Assembly (NCBI GenBank): GCA_022496785.1
Contig: SNAP01000004.1
Coordinates: 62,001 to 126,000 of the forward strand
Direction of reading: 5' to 3'
Source of the DNA: Marinilabiliaceae bacterium JC040
Lineage (GTDB): Bacteria; Bacteroidota; Bacteroidia; Bacteroidales; Marinifilaceae
Length of the DNA stretch: 64,000 nt
The notes under the pieces are model-generated. The model did not search any database. It was not told the origin of the DNA and was given only the letters and a program-made list of their open reading frames with translations. The position numbers and the translations under genes were made by a program. Below are positions 1 through 9,538 of the stretch, piece after piece (within the stretch, counting starts at the first letter, position 1; each line of letters opens with the position of its first letter).

Positions 1-2
1 AA

Positions 3-680
3 AGAGGACATAATGTCGTTTTAAAGATAGATGTAGATAAGTCTAAAAAGATTTCTTCTAATGAACTAAAACAAGCTGATGTTGTTATTGAATTTTCAAC
101 TCCAGATTCAGCTGTTGATAATTATTTGAAATGTTTTGAGGCTCAATTGCCAGTTGTATCTGGAACAACAGGTTGGTTAGAACATAGAAGTATGATTGAA
201 AATAAATGCATAGAGTCAAATTCTGCATTTTTTTATGCTTCTAATTTTAGTCTAGGTGTAAATGTTTTTTTTGAATTAAATAAACGATTAGCTTCTCTTA
301 TGAAGCAATTTAGTAATTATGATGTAGATTTAGAAGAAACTCATCATATTCATAAGTTAGATGCCCCAAGTGGAACAGCTATTAGTTTGGCTGAGGGTAT
401 TATTGAAAATTCTGACTCTAAGCAAGAGTGGGCTCTAGAATCTTCTTTTGAAAAATTTGTAGAGAAAAAGTATGATGATTCTAAACTTGCTGTTCGTTCT
501 TTTAGGAAAGGTGAAGTGCCAGGTACTCACTCTATAAGATATTTTTCTGAGGTAGATGAAATAAAAATTACTCACGAGGCATATGGACGTCAAGGTTTTG
601 CTTTGGGAGCTGTTATAGCTGCTGAATTTTTACGTGATAAGAAAGGCGTATTTTCAATGAACGATCTCCTTAAATTTTAA
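3..680 (+). CDS. dapB: 4-hydroxy-tetrahydrodipicolinate reductase, 5' end outside window
   Basis: Reduces 4-hydroxy-tetrahydrodipicolinate with NAD(P)H in the diaminopimelate/lysine pathway in the cytosol. The reading frame is open from base 3, so the gene enters from the left; only the first couple of dozen residues (with the GxGxMG nucleotide loop) are missing. Visible motifs are VIEFSTPDS, SGTTGW and the family signature E-x-H-H-x-H-K-L-D-A-P-S-G-T-A, which carries the catalytic His and Lys. The tail EAYGRQGFALGAVIAAEFL is the usual DapB C terminus. The first ATG in the window (126) lies inside the NAD-binding domain and is not the real start. lepB follows after 21 bases, so the two are probably co-transcribed. 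Confidence 0.95.
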   Translation, partial: RGHNVVLKIDVDKSKKISSNELKQADVVIEFSTPDSAVDNYLKCFEAQLPVVSGTTGWLEHRSMIENKCIESNSAFFYASNFSLGVNVFFELNKRLASLMKQFSNYDVDLEETHHIHKLDAPSGTAISLAEGIIENSDSKQEWALESSFEKFVEKKYDDSKLAVRSFRKGEVPGTHSIRYFSEVDEIKITHEAYGRQGFALGAVIAAEFLRDKKGVFSMNDLLKF

Positions 681-701
681 TATTAAAACTATTATACTAT
701 T

Positions 702-2114
702 ATGAAATCATTATTAGGAAAGATTAAAGAAATATATAGAAGAAAATATGTAGGATTCGGTATTGCTGTTGCAGTGTATATCTTTTTCTTGGTTTGGGTG
801 CATTCATGGGTTTTATTACTTATTGCTCCTGTAATTTTTGATGTTTATATTACAAAAAAAGTTCATTGGGCATTTTGGAAAAAAAGAGGAGTTAAAAAAC
901 AATCTAAAGGAAGAGAGTGGATAGATGCTGCTATTTTTGCTATTGTTGTTGCAACTATTATAAGAATGTTCTTTATCGAAGCATATACAATCCCTACTTC
1001 ATCTATGGAAAAATCTATGTTAGTGGGAGATTATCTTTTTGTTAGTAAATTAGCTTATGGACCTAAAACTCCAAATACCCCTTTAGCTCTTCCTTTTACT
1101 CATCATACTTTACCAGGAACAAAAAGTACTAAACCTTATTCAGAACTTATCAAGTGTGATTATAATCGTTTGGCAGGTTTTGGTAAAGTAAAAAGAAACG
1201 ATATTGTGGTATTTAATTTTCCTGCTGGAGATACTGTTTTAATTGGTAGAGAAGATGTTGATATCTATACACCTATTAGATCTATTATTTCTGATTTGAA
1301 AACTAATGATTTAAGTAATAATATTCCTGTTCTTACAAATGATGAATATAGAAAGAAAGCTCTTGAAATATTAGGAAGAAACTATGAAATTAGACCTCGA
1401 CCTGTAGATAAAAGAGAGCATTATATTAAGAGATGTGTTGCTATACCTGGAGATGAAATAGAAATAGTAAATGCAGAGGTGTATATAAATGGGAAACCTC
1501 AAAAAGCTATAGAAACTAAGCAATTTAATTATACTGTAATAACAGATGGTACAGCTATAAATCCTAAAATTCTTGAAGAATTACATATTTCTAAAGAATC
1601 TCAATCTGCATATTCAGCTTCAGAGTATAGATACCCTTTAACTAAAGAGATGCTTGAAAAATTAAAGAAACTTCCTAACGTTAAAAATATAATTAGAGTA
1701 TCTAGTAAAAAAGGAGAGTGGGATCCTAATGTTTTCCCTTTCTGTGAAAGATATAAATGGAATAGAGATAATTTCGGTCCATTAAAGATACCTGCTAAAG
1801 GAGAAACAATTGAAATCAACGAATTAAATCTTCCTTTCTATTCTAGAATTATAAATGCATATGAAGGTAATAAATTAGAGGTAAAAGATGGTGATATCTA
1901 TATTAATGGTAAGATATCTAGAACTTATACTTTTAAGATGAATTATTATTGGATGATGGGAGATAATCGCCATAATTCTGCTGATTCTAGATATTGGGGT
2001 TTTGTTCCTGAAGACCATGTTGTAGGTAAAGCTTTATTTATATGGTTGTCTTTGGATAAAGAAAAATCATTCCCAATGAATATAAGATGGAATAGAATAT
2101 TTAGATTCATCTAA
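702..2114 (+). CDS. lepB: Signal peptidase I (S26)
   Basis: Membrane-bound Ser/Lys protease that removes signal peptides from exported proteins. At 470 residues it is much longer than the E. coli enzyme but normal for Bacteroidetes, which carry long insertions. Hydrophobic segments lie at about residues 18-48 and 74-93. The nucleophile is probably S101 in IPTSSM and the general base K243 in YIKRCVAIPGDEIEI. The C-terminal S26 box GDNRHNSADSRYWGFVP is present. It sits 21 bases after dapB and is followed by a hairpin terminator, so it ends the operon. Confidence 0.95.
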   Translation: MKSLLGKIKEIYRRKYVGFGIAVAVYIFFLVWVHSWVLLLIAPVIFDVYITKKVHWAFWKKRGVKKQSKGREWIDAAIFAIVVATIIRMFFIEAYTIPTSSMEKSMLVGDYLFVSKLAYGPKTPNTPLALPFTHHTLPGTKSTKPYSELIKCDYNRLAGFGKVKRNDIVVFNFPAGDTVLIGREDVDIYTPIRSIISDLKTNDLSNNIPVLTNDEYRKKALEILGRNYEIRPRPVDKREHYIKRCVAIPGDEIEIVNAEVYINGKPQKAIETKQFNYTVITDGTAINPKILEELHISKESQSAYSASEYRYPLTKEMLEKLKKLPNVKNIIRVSSKKGEWDPNVFPFCERYKWNRDNFGPLKIPAKGETIEINELNLPFYSRIINAYEGNKLEVKDGDIYINGKISRTYTFKMNYYWMMGDNRHNSADSRYWGFVPEDHVVGKALFIWLSLDKEKSFPMNIRWNRIFRFI

Positions 2115-2134
2115 GAATTCTATTCTTTAATTTA

Positions 2135-2176
2135 AAAAAGATTAAGCAAATATTATACTTGTTTAATCTTTTTTTG
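2135..2176 (+). terminator. Rho-independent terminator after lepB
   Basis: A 13-bp stem with one G-T wobble (AAAGATTAAGCAA paired with TTGTTTAATCTTT) is followed by a run of T. It lies about 25 bases after the lepB stop. Confidence 0.8.
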
Positions 2177-2331
2177 TGGTTAACACCTGTTAACAATAAG
2201 AAACATCTATATATCAAACTGTTAAATATGTTTTAATCTTATATTTTAATTATTATTATCCCCAATATTTATTATATTTTTAGAGTATTGTTAAAAATCT
2301 ATAAGAATAATATTAACTAAACTATCAACTA

Positions 2332-5300
2332 ATGAAAAAAATAAGTTTATTAGTACTTATCTTTTTCTTTTCATTGTCTGTTTTCGCTAAAGCAACAAAT
2401 GAATGGATAAGATATGCAGCAATTTCTCCTGATGGAGAAAAAATAGTTTTCACAAAAAAAGGAGATCTATTTATAGTTTCTTCTAAAGGTGGTGAAGCTA
2501 AAGCATTAACAAATCATGAAGCGCATGATTATATGCCAGTATGGAGTAAAGATGGTAAAAAAATTGCCTTTGCTTCTAATCGTCATGGAAACTTCGACGT
2601 ATATATTGTTGATGCAAAAGGAGGAACTCCTAAAAGATTAACATTTCATTCAGCAAATGAGTATCCATATACATTTGCTAACAATAACAAGGATGTTATT
2701 TTTGGTGCACAACGTCTTGACGATGTAAAACAACGTCAATGTGCTAAATCTTATCTTCCTGAATTATATTCTGTACCTGTAAAAGGTGGAATAGTAGATC
2801 AAATTTTCTCTGTACCAGCTGAATCTGTTCAAGTTAATAGAAAAGGTAATATTTTATTATATCAAGATAAAAAAGGTGGTGAAGATGAATTTAGAAAACA
2901 TCATACTTCTGCAATCACTCGTGATATATGGAAATATGATATGAAGACTAAGAAACATACTAAACTAACATCATTCAATGGTGAAGATAGAAATCCTATT
3001 TTCTCTAATGATGAAAAAAGTGTTTATTATCTATCAGAACAAGCAGGTAACTTTAATGTTTTCAAATTTGCTATTAATATTCCTTCAAAAGTTAAACAAA
3101 TAACAAAATTCAAAAAACATCCTGTAAGATATCTTTCTTTAGCAAAAAATGGTACTCTTTGTTATACTCATAATGGAGATCTTTATATTAAAACAGCTAA
3201 AGGTTCTCAAAAGAGATTAAAAGTTACTATTAACGAAGAAGACAAAGAAAACTATCAAAGATTTGCTTCAGTAAGAGGTAATGTATCTGAGATGGCTATA
3301 TCTCCTAACGGTAAAGAAGTTGTTTATGTTGTAAGAGGTGAAGTGTTCGTTTCTGCTGTAAAAGGTCACTATACAAAAAGAATTACTAATACACCTGAAC
3401 AAGAACAAGAAGTTTCTTTCTCTCCTGACGGTAAGAAGATTATTTACTCTAGTGAAAGAAATGGAAAATGGGGTATCTATTCTACTGAAAAAGTATATGA
3501 GAAAGAACCATATTTCTATGCATCTACTGTATTAAAAGAAAAGCCACTTATCGTTAATAAAACAGAGAACTACAATCCTAAATTCTCTCCTGATGGTAAG
3601 GAAATAGCATATATTGCAAATAAAAGAAATCTAAAAGTATATAACCTTAAATCGAAGAAATCTCGTCAAATTATTGGTGGTGAGAAACTATTCTATATGA
3701 GAGACGGAGATCAATATTTTGCTTGGAGTCCAGATTCTAAATGGTTATTACTAAACTATTCTCCAGTACTTGCTAATAGCGAAGTTGTTTTACTTCAAGT
3801 TCGTGGTGGTAAGAAATTTGTAAATCTTACAGAAAGTGGATATGGTGATTACTCTCCAAAATTTGTAAATGGAGGAAAACAAATTCTTTGGTGTTCAGAT
3901 CGTCACGGTATGCGTTCTTATGCAAATAGTGGTTCAAGAACTCTTGATGTTTATTCTATCTTCCTAACAAATGATGCTTGGGATAGATATAGAATGAGCG
4001 AAGATGACTATAAGTTATTCAAAGAGCTTGAGAGTATCGAAAAGAAAGAAGCAGCTAAGAAAAAAGCTAAAGCTGATAAGAAAAAGAAAAAGAAGAAAAA
4101 GAAATCTAAGAAGGATAAGAAGAAAGCCAAAGTTAAATCTCTTAAGATAGACTGGAATGGTATAAGCGATCGTAAAGCTCGTTTAACTGTTAATTCTTCA
4201 AGAATTGCTGATGCTGTTTTATCTAAAGATGGTGAAAAACTATATTATCTTGCTAATCTAGGTAAAGGTTACGATTTATGGCAAGTTAACCTTCGTACTT
4301 CTGAATCTAAATTATTAATCCCTTTAAGAGCTCGTTCTGGACAATTAATGTGGGATAAGAAAATGAAAACTCTTTTCTTACTTTCATCTGGTCGTATTTC
4401 TACAGTTAATTTAATGTCTCGTAGAACTAAATCTATTAGCATTAATAGTGAAATGAAATTAGATGAAAAAGCAGAACGTAGAAATATGTTCGAGCACGTT
4501 TGGCAAAGAAATAAGCAAATGTTCTATACTCGTACTTTCCATGGTATCGATTGGGATGAAATGAAGAAAAATTATGAGCCTAAATTAGAATCTATTGGTA
4601 ATAATTTCGAATTCGCTCAACTTCTTTCTGAAATGCTTGGTGAACTAAACGTTTCTCACTGTGGTGCTCGCTATTATGGATCTTTCTATAAAGGAGACTC
4701 AACAGCTTCTCTAGGAATCTTTTTCGATTATAATTATAAAGGTAATGGTATCAAAATTACTGAAATTATAAAAGGTGGTCCTCTAGATAAGGATAGATTT
4801 AACCTTCACAAAGGAATGATTATTACTGCAATTAATGGTGTTAAAATAAAAAGAGATAAAGATATCGCTGTTTACCTAAACCGTATTGCTGGTGATTATA
4901 CTTTATTGACTATAAAAGATCCTAAAACTAAGAAATCTCAAAACATTAGAATGAAACCTATCTCTAGAAGATACGAAAGTGCTCTTCTTTATAGACGTTG
5001 GGTTAAACAAAACGAAGCTGACGTTAAGAGATTAAGTAATGGTACTCTTGCTTACGTTCATGTTCCTGGTATGAATGATGGTGCTTATAGAAATGTTTAC
5101 GAAAAAGTAATGGGTAAATACTATAACGCTAAAGGTCTTGTTGTAGATACTCGTTTCAATGGTGGTGGTGACCTTGTTGCCGATCTTACTATGTTCCTAA
5201 CTGGTGAACATTTCATAGAGTATGCTATTGATTCTAGAGATATAGGTCAAGAACCTTCTTACAGATGGACTAAACCTTCTGTTGCTATGGCTAATGAAGC

Positions 5301-5610
5301 TAACTATTCTGATGGATCTTGTTTCTCTTGTGCTTATCAAGAACTTGGTATTGGTAAACTTATTGGTATGCCTGTCCCTGGTACTTGTTCTTTCGCAGGT
5401 TGGGAAATGCTTCAGTCTGGTGATGTGCTTTGGGGATCTATTCCTGTAAGTGCTAAAAACAAAGCAGGAGAGTGGATGGAAAACAATCAAACTGTTCCTG
5501 ATGTTCAAGTTAAAAATATGCCTGGTGTTATCGACCAAGGAAAAGATAAACAACTTGAGGTTGCTGTTAAGGAATTACTTAAAGATGTAAAAAAGAATTC
5601 TAGAAAATAA
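2332..5610 (+). CDS. Tricorn-type S41 peptidase, exported
   Basis: Predicted periplasmic or surface protease of the tricorn family; it probably trims peptides. A signal peptide covers residues 1-19 (ends FSLSVFA). Residues 25-560 contain WD40/TolB-like propeller repeats with recurring SPDGKKI motifs. A lysine-rich stretch lies at about 568-603. A second propeller segment follows, then the S41 core with H776 (NVSHCGAR), a PDZ-like domain near 800-870 and the probable nucleophile S993 in NEANYSDGS. The length of 1092 residues matches tricorn homologues. Single gene, with a terminator on each side. The substrate cannot be read from sequence. Confidence 0.9.
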   Translation: MKKISLLVLIFFFSLSVFAKATNEWIRYAAISPDGEKIVFTKKGDLFIVSSKGGEAKALTNHEAHDYMPVWSKDGKKIAFASNRHGNFDVYIVDAKGGTPKRLTFHSANEYPYTFANNNKDVIFGAQRLDDVKQRQCAKSYLPELYSVPVKGGIVDQIFSVPAESVQVNRKGNILLYQDKKGGEDEFRKHHTSAITRDIWKYDMKTKKHTKLTSFNGEDRNPIFSNDEKSVYYLSEQAGNFNVFKFAINIPSKVKQITKFKKHPVRYLSLAKNGTLCYTHNGDLYIKTAKGSQKRLKVTINEEDKENYQRFASVRGNVSEMAISPNGKEVVYVVRGEVFVSAVKGHYTKRITNTPEQEQEVSFSPDGKKIIYSSERNGKWGIYSTEKVYEKEPYFYASTVLKEKPLIVNKTENYNPKFSPDGKEIAYIANKRNLKVYNLKSKKSRQIIGGEKLFYMRDGDQYFAWSPDSKWLLLNYSPVLANSEVVLLQVRGGKKFVNLTESGYGDYSPKFVNGGKQILWCSDRHGMRSYANSGSRTLDVYSIFLTNDAWDRYRMSEDDYKLFKELESIEKKEAAKKKAKADKKKKKKKKKSKKDKKKAKVKSLKIDWNGISDRKARLTVNSSRIADAVLSKDGEKLYYLANLGKGYDLWQVNLRTSESKLLIPLRARSGQLMWDKKMKTLFLLSSGRISTVNLMSRRTKSISINSEMKLDEKAERRNMFEHVWQRNKQMFYTRTFHGIDWDEMKKNYEPKLESIGNNFEFAQLLSEMLGELNVSHCGARYYGSFYKGDSTASLGIFFDYNYKGNGIKITEIIKGGPLDKDRFNLHKGMIITAINGVKIKRDKDIAVYLNRIAGDYTLLTIKDPKTKKSQNIRMKPISRRYESALLYRRWVKQNEADVKRLSNGTLAYVHVPGMNDGAYRNVYEKVMGKYYNAKGLVVDTRFNGGGDLVADLTMFLTGEHFIEYAIDSRDIGQEPSYRWTKPSVAMANEANYSDGSCFSCAYQELGIGKLIGMPVPGTCSFAGWEMLQSGDVLWGSIPVSAKNKAGEWMENNQTVPDVQVKNMPGVIDQGKDKQLEVAVKELLKDVKKNSRK

Positions 5611-5632
5611 TACTCTAGGTTTTAAATAAATT

Positions 5633-5668
5633 AAAGGCTGATTCTCAGATAAGGAATCAGCCTTTTTT
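5633..5668 (+). terminator. Rho-independent terminator after the tricorn-like gene
   Basis: Perfect 12-bp stem AAAGGCTGATTC / GAATCAGCCTTT with a T run. The 250 bases from here to the convergent phoH-like stop hold no gene that I can see. Confidence 0.9.
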
Positions 5669-5917
5669 GTCTAGAGCGTAATACTGTTGATCTTATAAGG
5701 TATAGTTATCGTAGTATTATTTTCTTTAAAAGAAACTCATAATATCAATATCAGCTCTATCTATTAGCGCGTTTTAGTGAGTAGTCTTATTCATAATATT
5801 TATAGAGAATATTTGCACACTTTATTTACAAAATGGTGATATTATCTACATATATCCGTTGATCGACCTCTAATATAGGTATTTAGTCAAAAACTTCCAA
5901 AATTATCTTCACAATTT

Positions 5918-7249
5918 TTATAATAAATTACTTGCCAATTCTGCCAATTTACTCCTTTCACCTTTCTCTAAGTTAATGTGGGCAAAGAGTTCTTGATTTT
6001 TCATTTTGTCAAATAAATGTGATAATCCATTAGATTTTTTATCTAAATATGGTGAATCAATCTGTTCAATATCTCCAGTAAATATTATTTTGCACCCTTC
6101 ACCAGCTCGTGTAATAATTGTTTTAACTTCATGAGGTGTTAGATTTTGTGCTTCATCAACTATAAAATATGCATTTGTGATACTCCTACCTCTAATATAT
6201 GCCAAAGGTGCTAGTAATAACTTCTTAGTTTTTTGCATCTCGTCAACTTTTAAAGCCTCTCTGGAATGTATATTAAACTTTCTTTTTATGAAATCTAGAT
6301 TATCAAATAATGGTTGCATATATGGAGAGATCTTATCGTCTACATCTCCAGGTAAAAATCCTAAATCTTTATTTGATAAAGATACTATCGGGCGTGCTAA
6401 ATAGATATATTCATATATTTCACTCTGTTGTAGTGCTGCAGCCAATGCCAATAAAGTCTTACCAGTTCCAGCCTTACCACTAATAGCTACTAAAGAAATC
6501 TCAGGATCTAATAGAGCATCTACAGCAAAAGTCTGTTCTGCATTTCTAGGATAGATACCATAAGTATTCACTTTCTCAACTTTCTTAATAGTCTTTGAAT
6601 ATGGTTCATATCTACATAAAATACTATTATTCGTACTCTGTAATATAAAATATTGATTACCCTTAATAATTCCTAATTGAGGTATATCACTTGCTTCTAC
6701 GCCTTGTGGACTCTTGTATAATAAATCAATTACACTATCGTCAATTTCATCAATTTTAGTAATTCCAGAAATTACTTGCTTTTCTATGTCTTGAACCTGT
6801 CCTCTTTTGTAATCTTCAGCCTGAACACCTATTGCCTTAGCTTTCATTCTAAGATTTATATCCTTAGTAACTAAAGCTACCTCTCTATCCTTATACTTAT
6901 CTTTTAGATTTTCTGCAATAGATAGAATTTTATGATCAGGAATATTCTCACTAAAAGATTCTTTCATCAATTCAGAGAACTTTTTTCCTGTTGCTATATA
7001 CAATTTTCCAAGACCATCACCTAAACTTACCCCTTCATTAAACAAATCGTCACCAGCTAAACTATCTAGTTCTCTTGTGAATTCTCTTGCATGAAAATTA
7101 AGTAAAGTATCTCCTCTTTTAAATTTATCTAATTCTTCAAGTACTGTTATGGGGATAACAACATCATGTTCTTGAAAGTTATAGATACTTCTGTAGTCGT
7201 GAAGAATTACATTTGTGTCTATTATAAAGATTTTGTTTTTATTCTTCAT
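5918..7249 (-). CDS. PIN domain-PhoH family ATPase
   Basis: Cytosolic protein joining an N-terminal PIN-type nuclease domain (about 1-150; FIIDTNVILHD and VLEELDKFKRG carry the acidic residues) to a C-terminal PhoH P-loop ATPase (about 230-443). Walker A is GKAGTGKT at 258-265 and Walker B FIVDEAQN at 362-369. TGDIEQIDSP follows as sensor. This PhoH2/YlaK-like layout is known for RNA helicase-linked RNase activity in some bacteria, so a role in RNA turnover is an inference. It appears monocistronic and converges with the tricorn gene. Confidence 0.9.
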   Translation of the reverse strand: MKNKNKIFIIDTNVILHDYRSIYNFQEHDVVIPITVLEELDKFKRGDTLLNFHAREFTRELDSLAGDDLFNEGVSLGDGLGKLYIATGKKFSELMKESFSENIPDHKILSIAENLKDKYKDREVALVTKDINLRMKAKAIGVQAEDYKRGQVQDIEKQVISGITKIDEIDDSVIDLLYKSPQGVEASDIPQLGIIKGNQYFILQSTNNSILCRYEPYSKTIKKVEKVNTYGIYPRNAEQTFAVDALLDPEISLVAISGKAGTGKTLLALAAALQQSEIYEYIYLARPIVSLSNKDLGFLPGDVDDKISPYMQPLFDNLDFIKRKFNIHSREALKVDEMQKTKKLLLAPLAYIRGRSITNAYFIVDEAQNLTPHEVKTIITRAGEGCKIIFTGDIEQIDSPYLDKKSNGLSHLFDKMKNQELFAHINLEKGERSKLAELASNLL

Positions 7250-7421
7250 TGTCTTCTTTTTTTTGGTTAGTGATTATAAGTTATAAAATTTTTTTGTAAT
7301 AAAAAAGACTGGTGAAGACTAGACCTGTAAAAAAATAATTACTTGTATAACAATCAATTGAAGAATATAAGAAACGTCTATTTCTTTCTGTTTTGTATAT
7401 TAGAAGATACCTTATCTAATT

Positions 7422-7480
7422 CCATAAAAAAAAGAAACTCTTAGTCTATAAATTTCTTTATAGATTAAGAGTCTTTCTTT
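7422..7480 (-). terminator. Terminator downstream of the MsbA-like gene
   Basis: A long imperfect stem of about 22 bp (AAAGAAACTCTTAGTCTATAAA against 7457-7480) has A8 on its left, which reads as a U run on the minus strand. The rest of 7250-7554 contains only the extra hairpin listed next and presumably the promoter of the phoH-like gene, for which I see no clear box. Confidence 0.7.
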
Positions 7481-7489
7481 TATTGCCTT

Positions 7490-7527
7490 GTTTAATATTA
7501 TAAAGATCTCTCTTAATAATATTAAAC
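7490..7527. repeat. Perfect 11-bp inverted repeat
   Basis: GTTTAATATTA (7490-7500) pairs exactly with TAATATTAAAC (7517-7527) across a 16-base loop. It lies 28 bases past the MsbA-like stop and could be a 3' end-stabilising hairpin. It has no T run of its own. Confidence 0.5.
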
Positions 7528-7554
7528 TACATTTATAGTATTAGTTTATGCTTT

Positions 7555-9378
7555 TTAAAAAGATTGCATATCCTGAAGTTTCTTATAATTACCATTCAAT
7601 TCCATAAGTTCATTATGAGTTCCTCTTTCAATAATTTCTCCTTCATGGAAAACACAAATTTCATCTGCATTCTTAATTGTAGATAACCTGTGGGCAATTA
7701 CAACACTAGTTCTATTCTCCATTAATTTATATAAAGCATCTTGAACTAATTTTTCCGATTCAGTATCTAATGCAGAAGTCGCTTCATCTAAAATTAATAT
7801 TGGTGGATTCTTTAAAATAGCTCTTGCAATACTTATCCTTTGTCTCTGTCCACCAGATAATTTTCCTCCTCTATCTCCAATATTTGTATCATAACCTTTG
7901 TCCATCTCCATAATGAAATCGTGGGCATTAGCTATCCTAGCTGCATTCTCAACATCTTCCTTACTAGCTGTTTTACTTCCAAAAGCAATATTATTATATA
8001 TGCTATCATTAAATAAAATAGGATCTTGATTTACATTTCCCATTAAATCTCTTAAAGATGTCATTCTAAGATCTTTAATATTCTTGCCATCTATATATAT
8101 TCCTCCATTTTCTACATCATAGAATCTTGGTAATAAATCTACTAAAGTACTCTTACCAGAGCCAGATTGCCCTACTAGAGCGATAATCTTTCCTTTATTA
8201 ATTTCAAGATTAATGTTCTTAAGAACTCTCTTCGATTTATTATAAGAAAAATCTACATTACGGTATTCAATCTTATTATTAAACTCTGTAATCTCTGAAG
8301 CGTCATCTTTATCTTTAATTTTAGAATCTGCTAAAAGAATCTTATCTATACGCTCTATAGATGCCATACCTTTTTGTACTGAATAAAGAGCATTTGTGAA
8401 TTGTTTAGCTGGATTAATAATTGAATAAAACAATATTAAATAAGCAATAAAACTCTGAGGTGTTAAAGCACTGTGATCAGAAAGAATTAAAGAACCTCCG
8501 TACCAAAGAACAATAACAATAACAATAGTTCCAAGAAATTCACTCATAGGATGTGCCAATTCTCTTCTTCTCATTAATTTGTTCATAATCCTTCTATACT
8601 GATTAGCATCATTCCCAAAATTAGAATTCATCTGCTTCTCTGCATTAAAGGCTTTTATAATTCTCAGTCCAGAAAGAGTTTCCTCTATATTAGAAAGAAT
8701 TACTCCCATCTTATTCTGACCTTCAAGAGATTTCTTTTTAAGAGTCTTTCCTATTTTACCTATAATTCCTCCTGCTATTGGAAGAAGTACAAATACAAAA
8801 ACAGTTAATTGCCAACTCATTATCACCATCATACTAAGATAAACTATAATGATAATTGGGTTTTTAAATAACATATTTAAAGAGCTCATAACAGAAGCCT
8901 GAACCTCTTGAACATCACTAGTTATACGAGTAATTATATCCCCTTTCTTCTCATCTGAAAAGAATGGTAAAGGAAGTTGAAGAATCTTTTTATAAATCTG
9001 TATCCTTAAATCTCTAACAACTCCATTGCTAATAAATATCATTTCGTAGGCTGCTAAATATGCAAAACCTGTCTTAAACAATACCATAACAACCATAAAA
9101 AGACCAATAATTAAAAGAGTTGACGCTTGTCCATACTCTAGTTTAATCTGAGTTACATAGTACGATAAGTTATGTTGAAGAACTTCACTTGTTATTTCCC
9201 AATTCATAAGGGTAATTACGTCTTTTTGAGTACCAAAGATAATACCTAGAACAGGCATTATTAAAACGAATGAAGCACCACCAGAAATAGAATGAAGAAG
9301 ATTGAATAAGATATTCTTAACCATCTTCCACTTATAAGGAGGAACAAATCGTCTAAATAGATTTAAAATGTCTTTCAT
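7555..9378 (-). CDS. ABC exporter, MsbA-like (fused permease and ATPase)
   Basis: Type IV ABC half-transporter that works as a homodimer in the inner membrane, probably exporting lipid or lipid-A precursors as MsbA does. The transmembrane domain covers about residues 1-310 (six helices). The ATPase domain has Walker A GQSGSGKST, signature LSGGQRQR, Walker B ILILDEAT and H-loop AHRLST. The frame is open to an ATG at 9426, but the upstream purB terminator hairpin lies between the two. The ATG at 9378 (MKDILNLFRRF, 607 residues) is therefore the likely start. Substrate is not proven. Confidence 0.85.
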   Translation of the reverse strand: MKDILNLFRRFVPPYKWKMVKNILFNLLHSISGGASFVLIMPVLGIIFGTQKDVITLMNWEITSEVLQHNLSYYVTQIKLEYGQASTLLIIGLFMVVMVLFKTGFAYLAAYEMIFISNGVVRDLRIQIYKKILQLPLPFFSDEKKGDIITRITSDVQEVQASVMSSLNMLFKNPIIIIVYLSMMVIMSWQLTVFVFVLLPIAGGIIGKIGKTLKKKSLEGQNKMGVILSNIEETLSGLRIIKAFNAEKQMNSNFGNDANQYRRIMNKLMRRRELAHPMSEFLGTIVIVIVLWYGGSLILSDHSALTPQSFIAYLILFYSIINPAKQFTNALYSVQKGMASIERIDKILLADSKIKDKDDASEITEFNNKIEYRNVDFSYNKSKRVLKNINLEINKGKIIALVGQSGSGKSTLVDLLPRFYDVENGGIYIDGKNIKDLRMTSLRDLMGNVNQDPILFNDSIYNNIAFGSKTASKEDVENAARIANAHDFIMEMDKGYDTNIGDRGGKLSGGQRQRISIARAILKNPPILILDEATSALDTESEKLVQDALYKLMENRTSVVIAHRLSTIKNADEICVFHEGEIIERGTHNELMELNGNYKKLQDMQSF

Positions 9379-9391
9379 TAATAAAAAGTTT

Positions 9392-9423
9392 AAAAAAAGC
9401 TGAGATTTTACAACCCCAGCTTT
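9392..9423 (-). terminator. purB terminator
   Basis: On the minus strand AAAGCTG, a 14-base loop, CAGCTTT and a run of T. It lies downstream of purB and just before the chosen start of the ABC exporter gene. Confidence 0.7.
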
Positions 9424-9538
9424 CATTTATATTACTGTGTCTTTTATGTTTCTACAAATTTAATACCAATGATACTATAAATAGTGATATATAGCTAAAT
9501 TTATTACCTAAAAGATGTAATTAAAAAGTTAAATAAAC

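Noticed and set aside
5197-5553. 118-residue minus-strand frame inside the tricorn-like gene
   Set aside because: It lies fully antisense to the conserved S41 core and its translation (Arg/Ser/Thr-rich) has no domain pattern.
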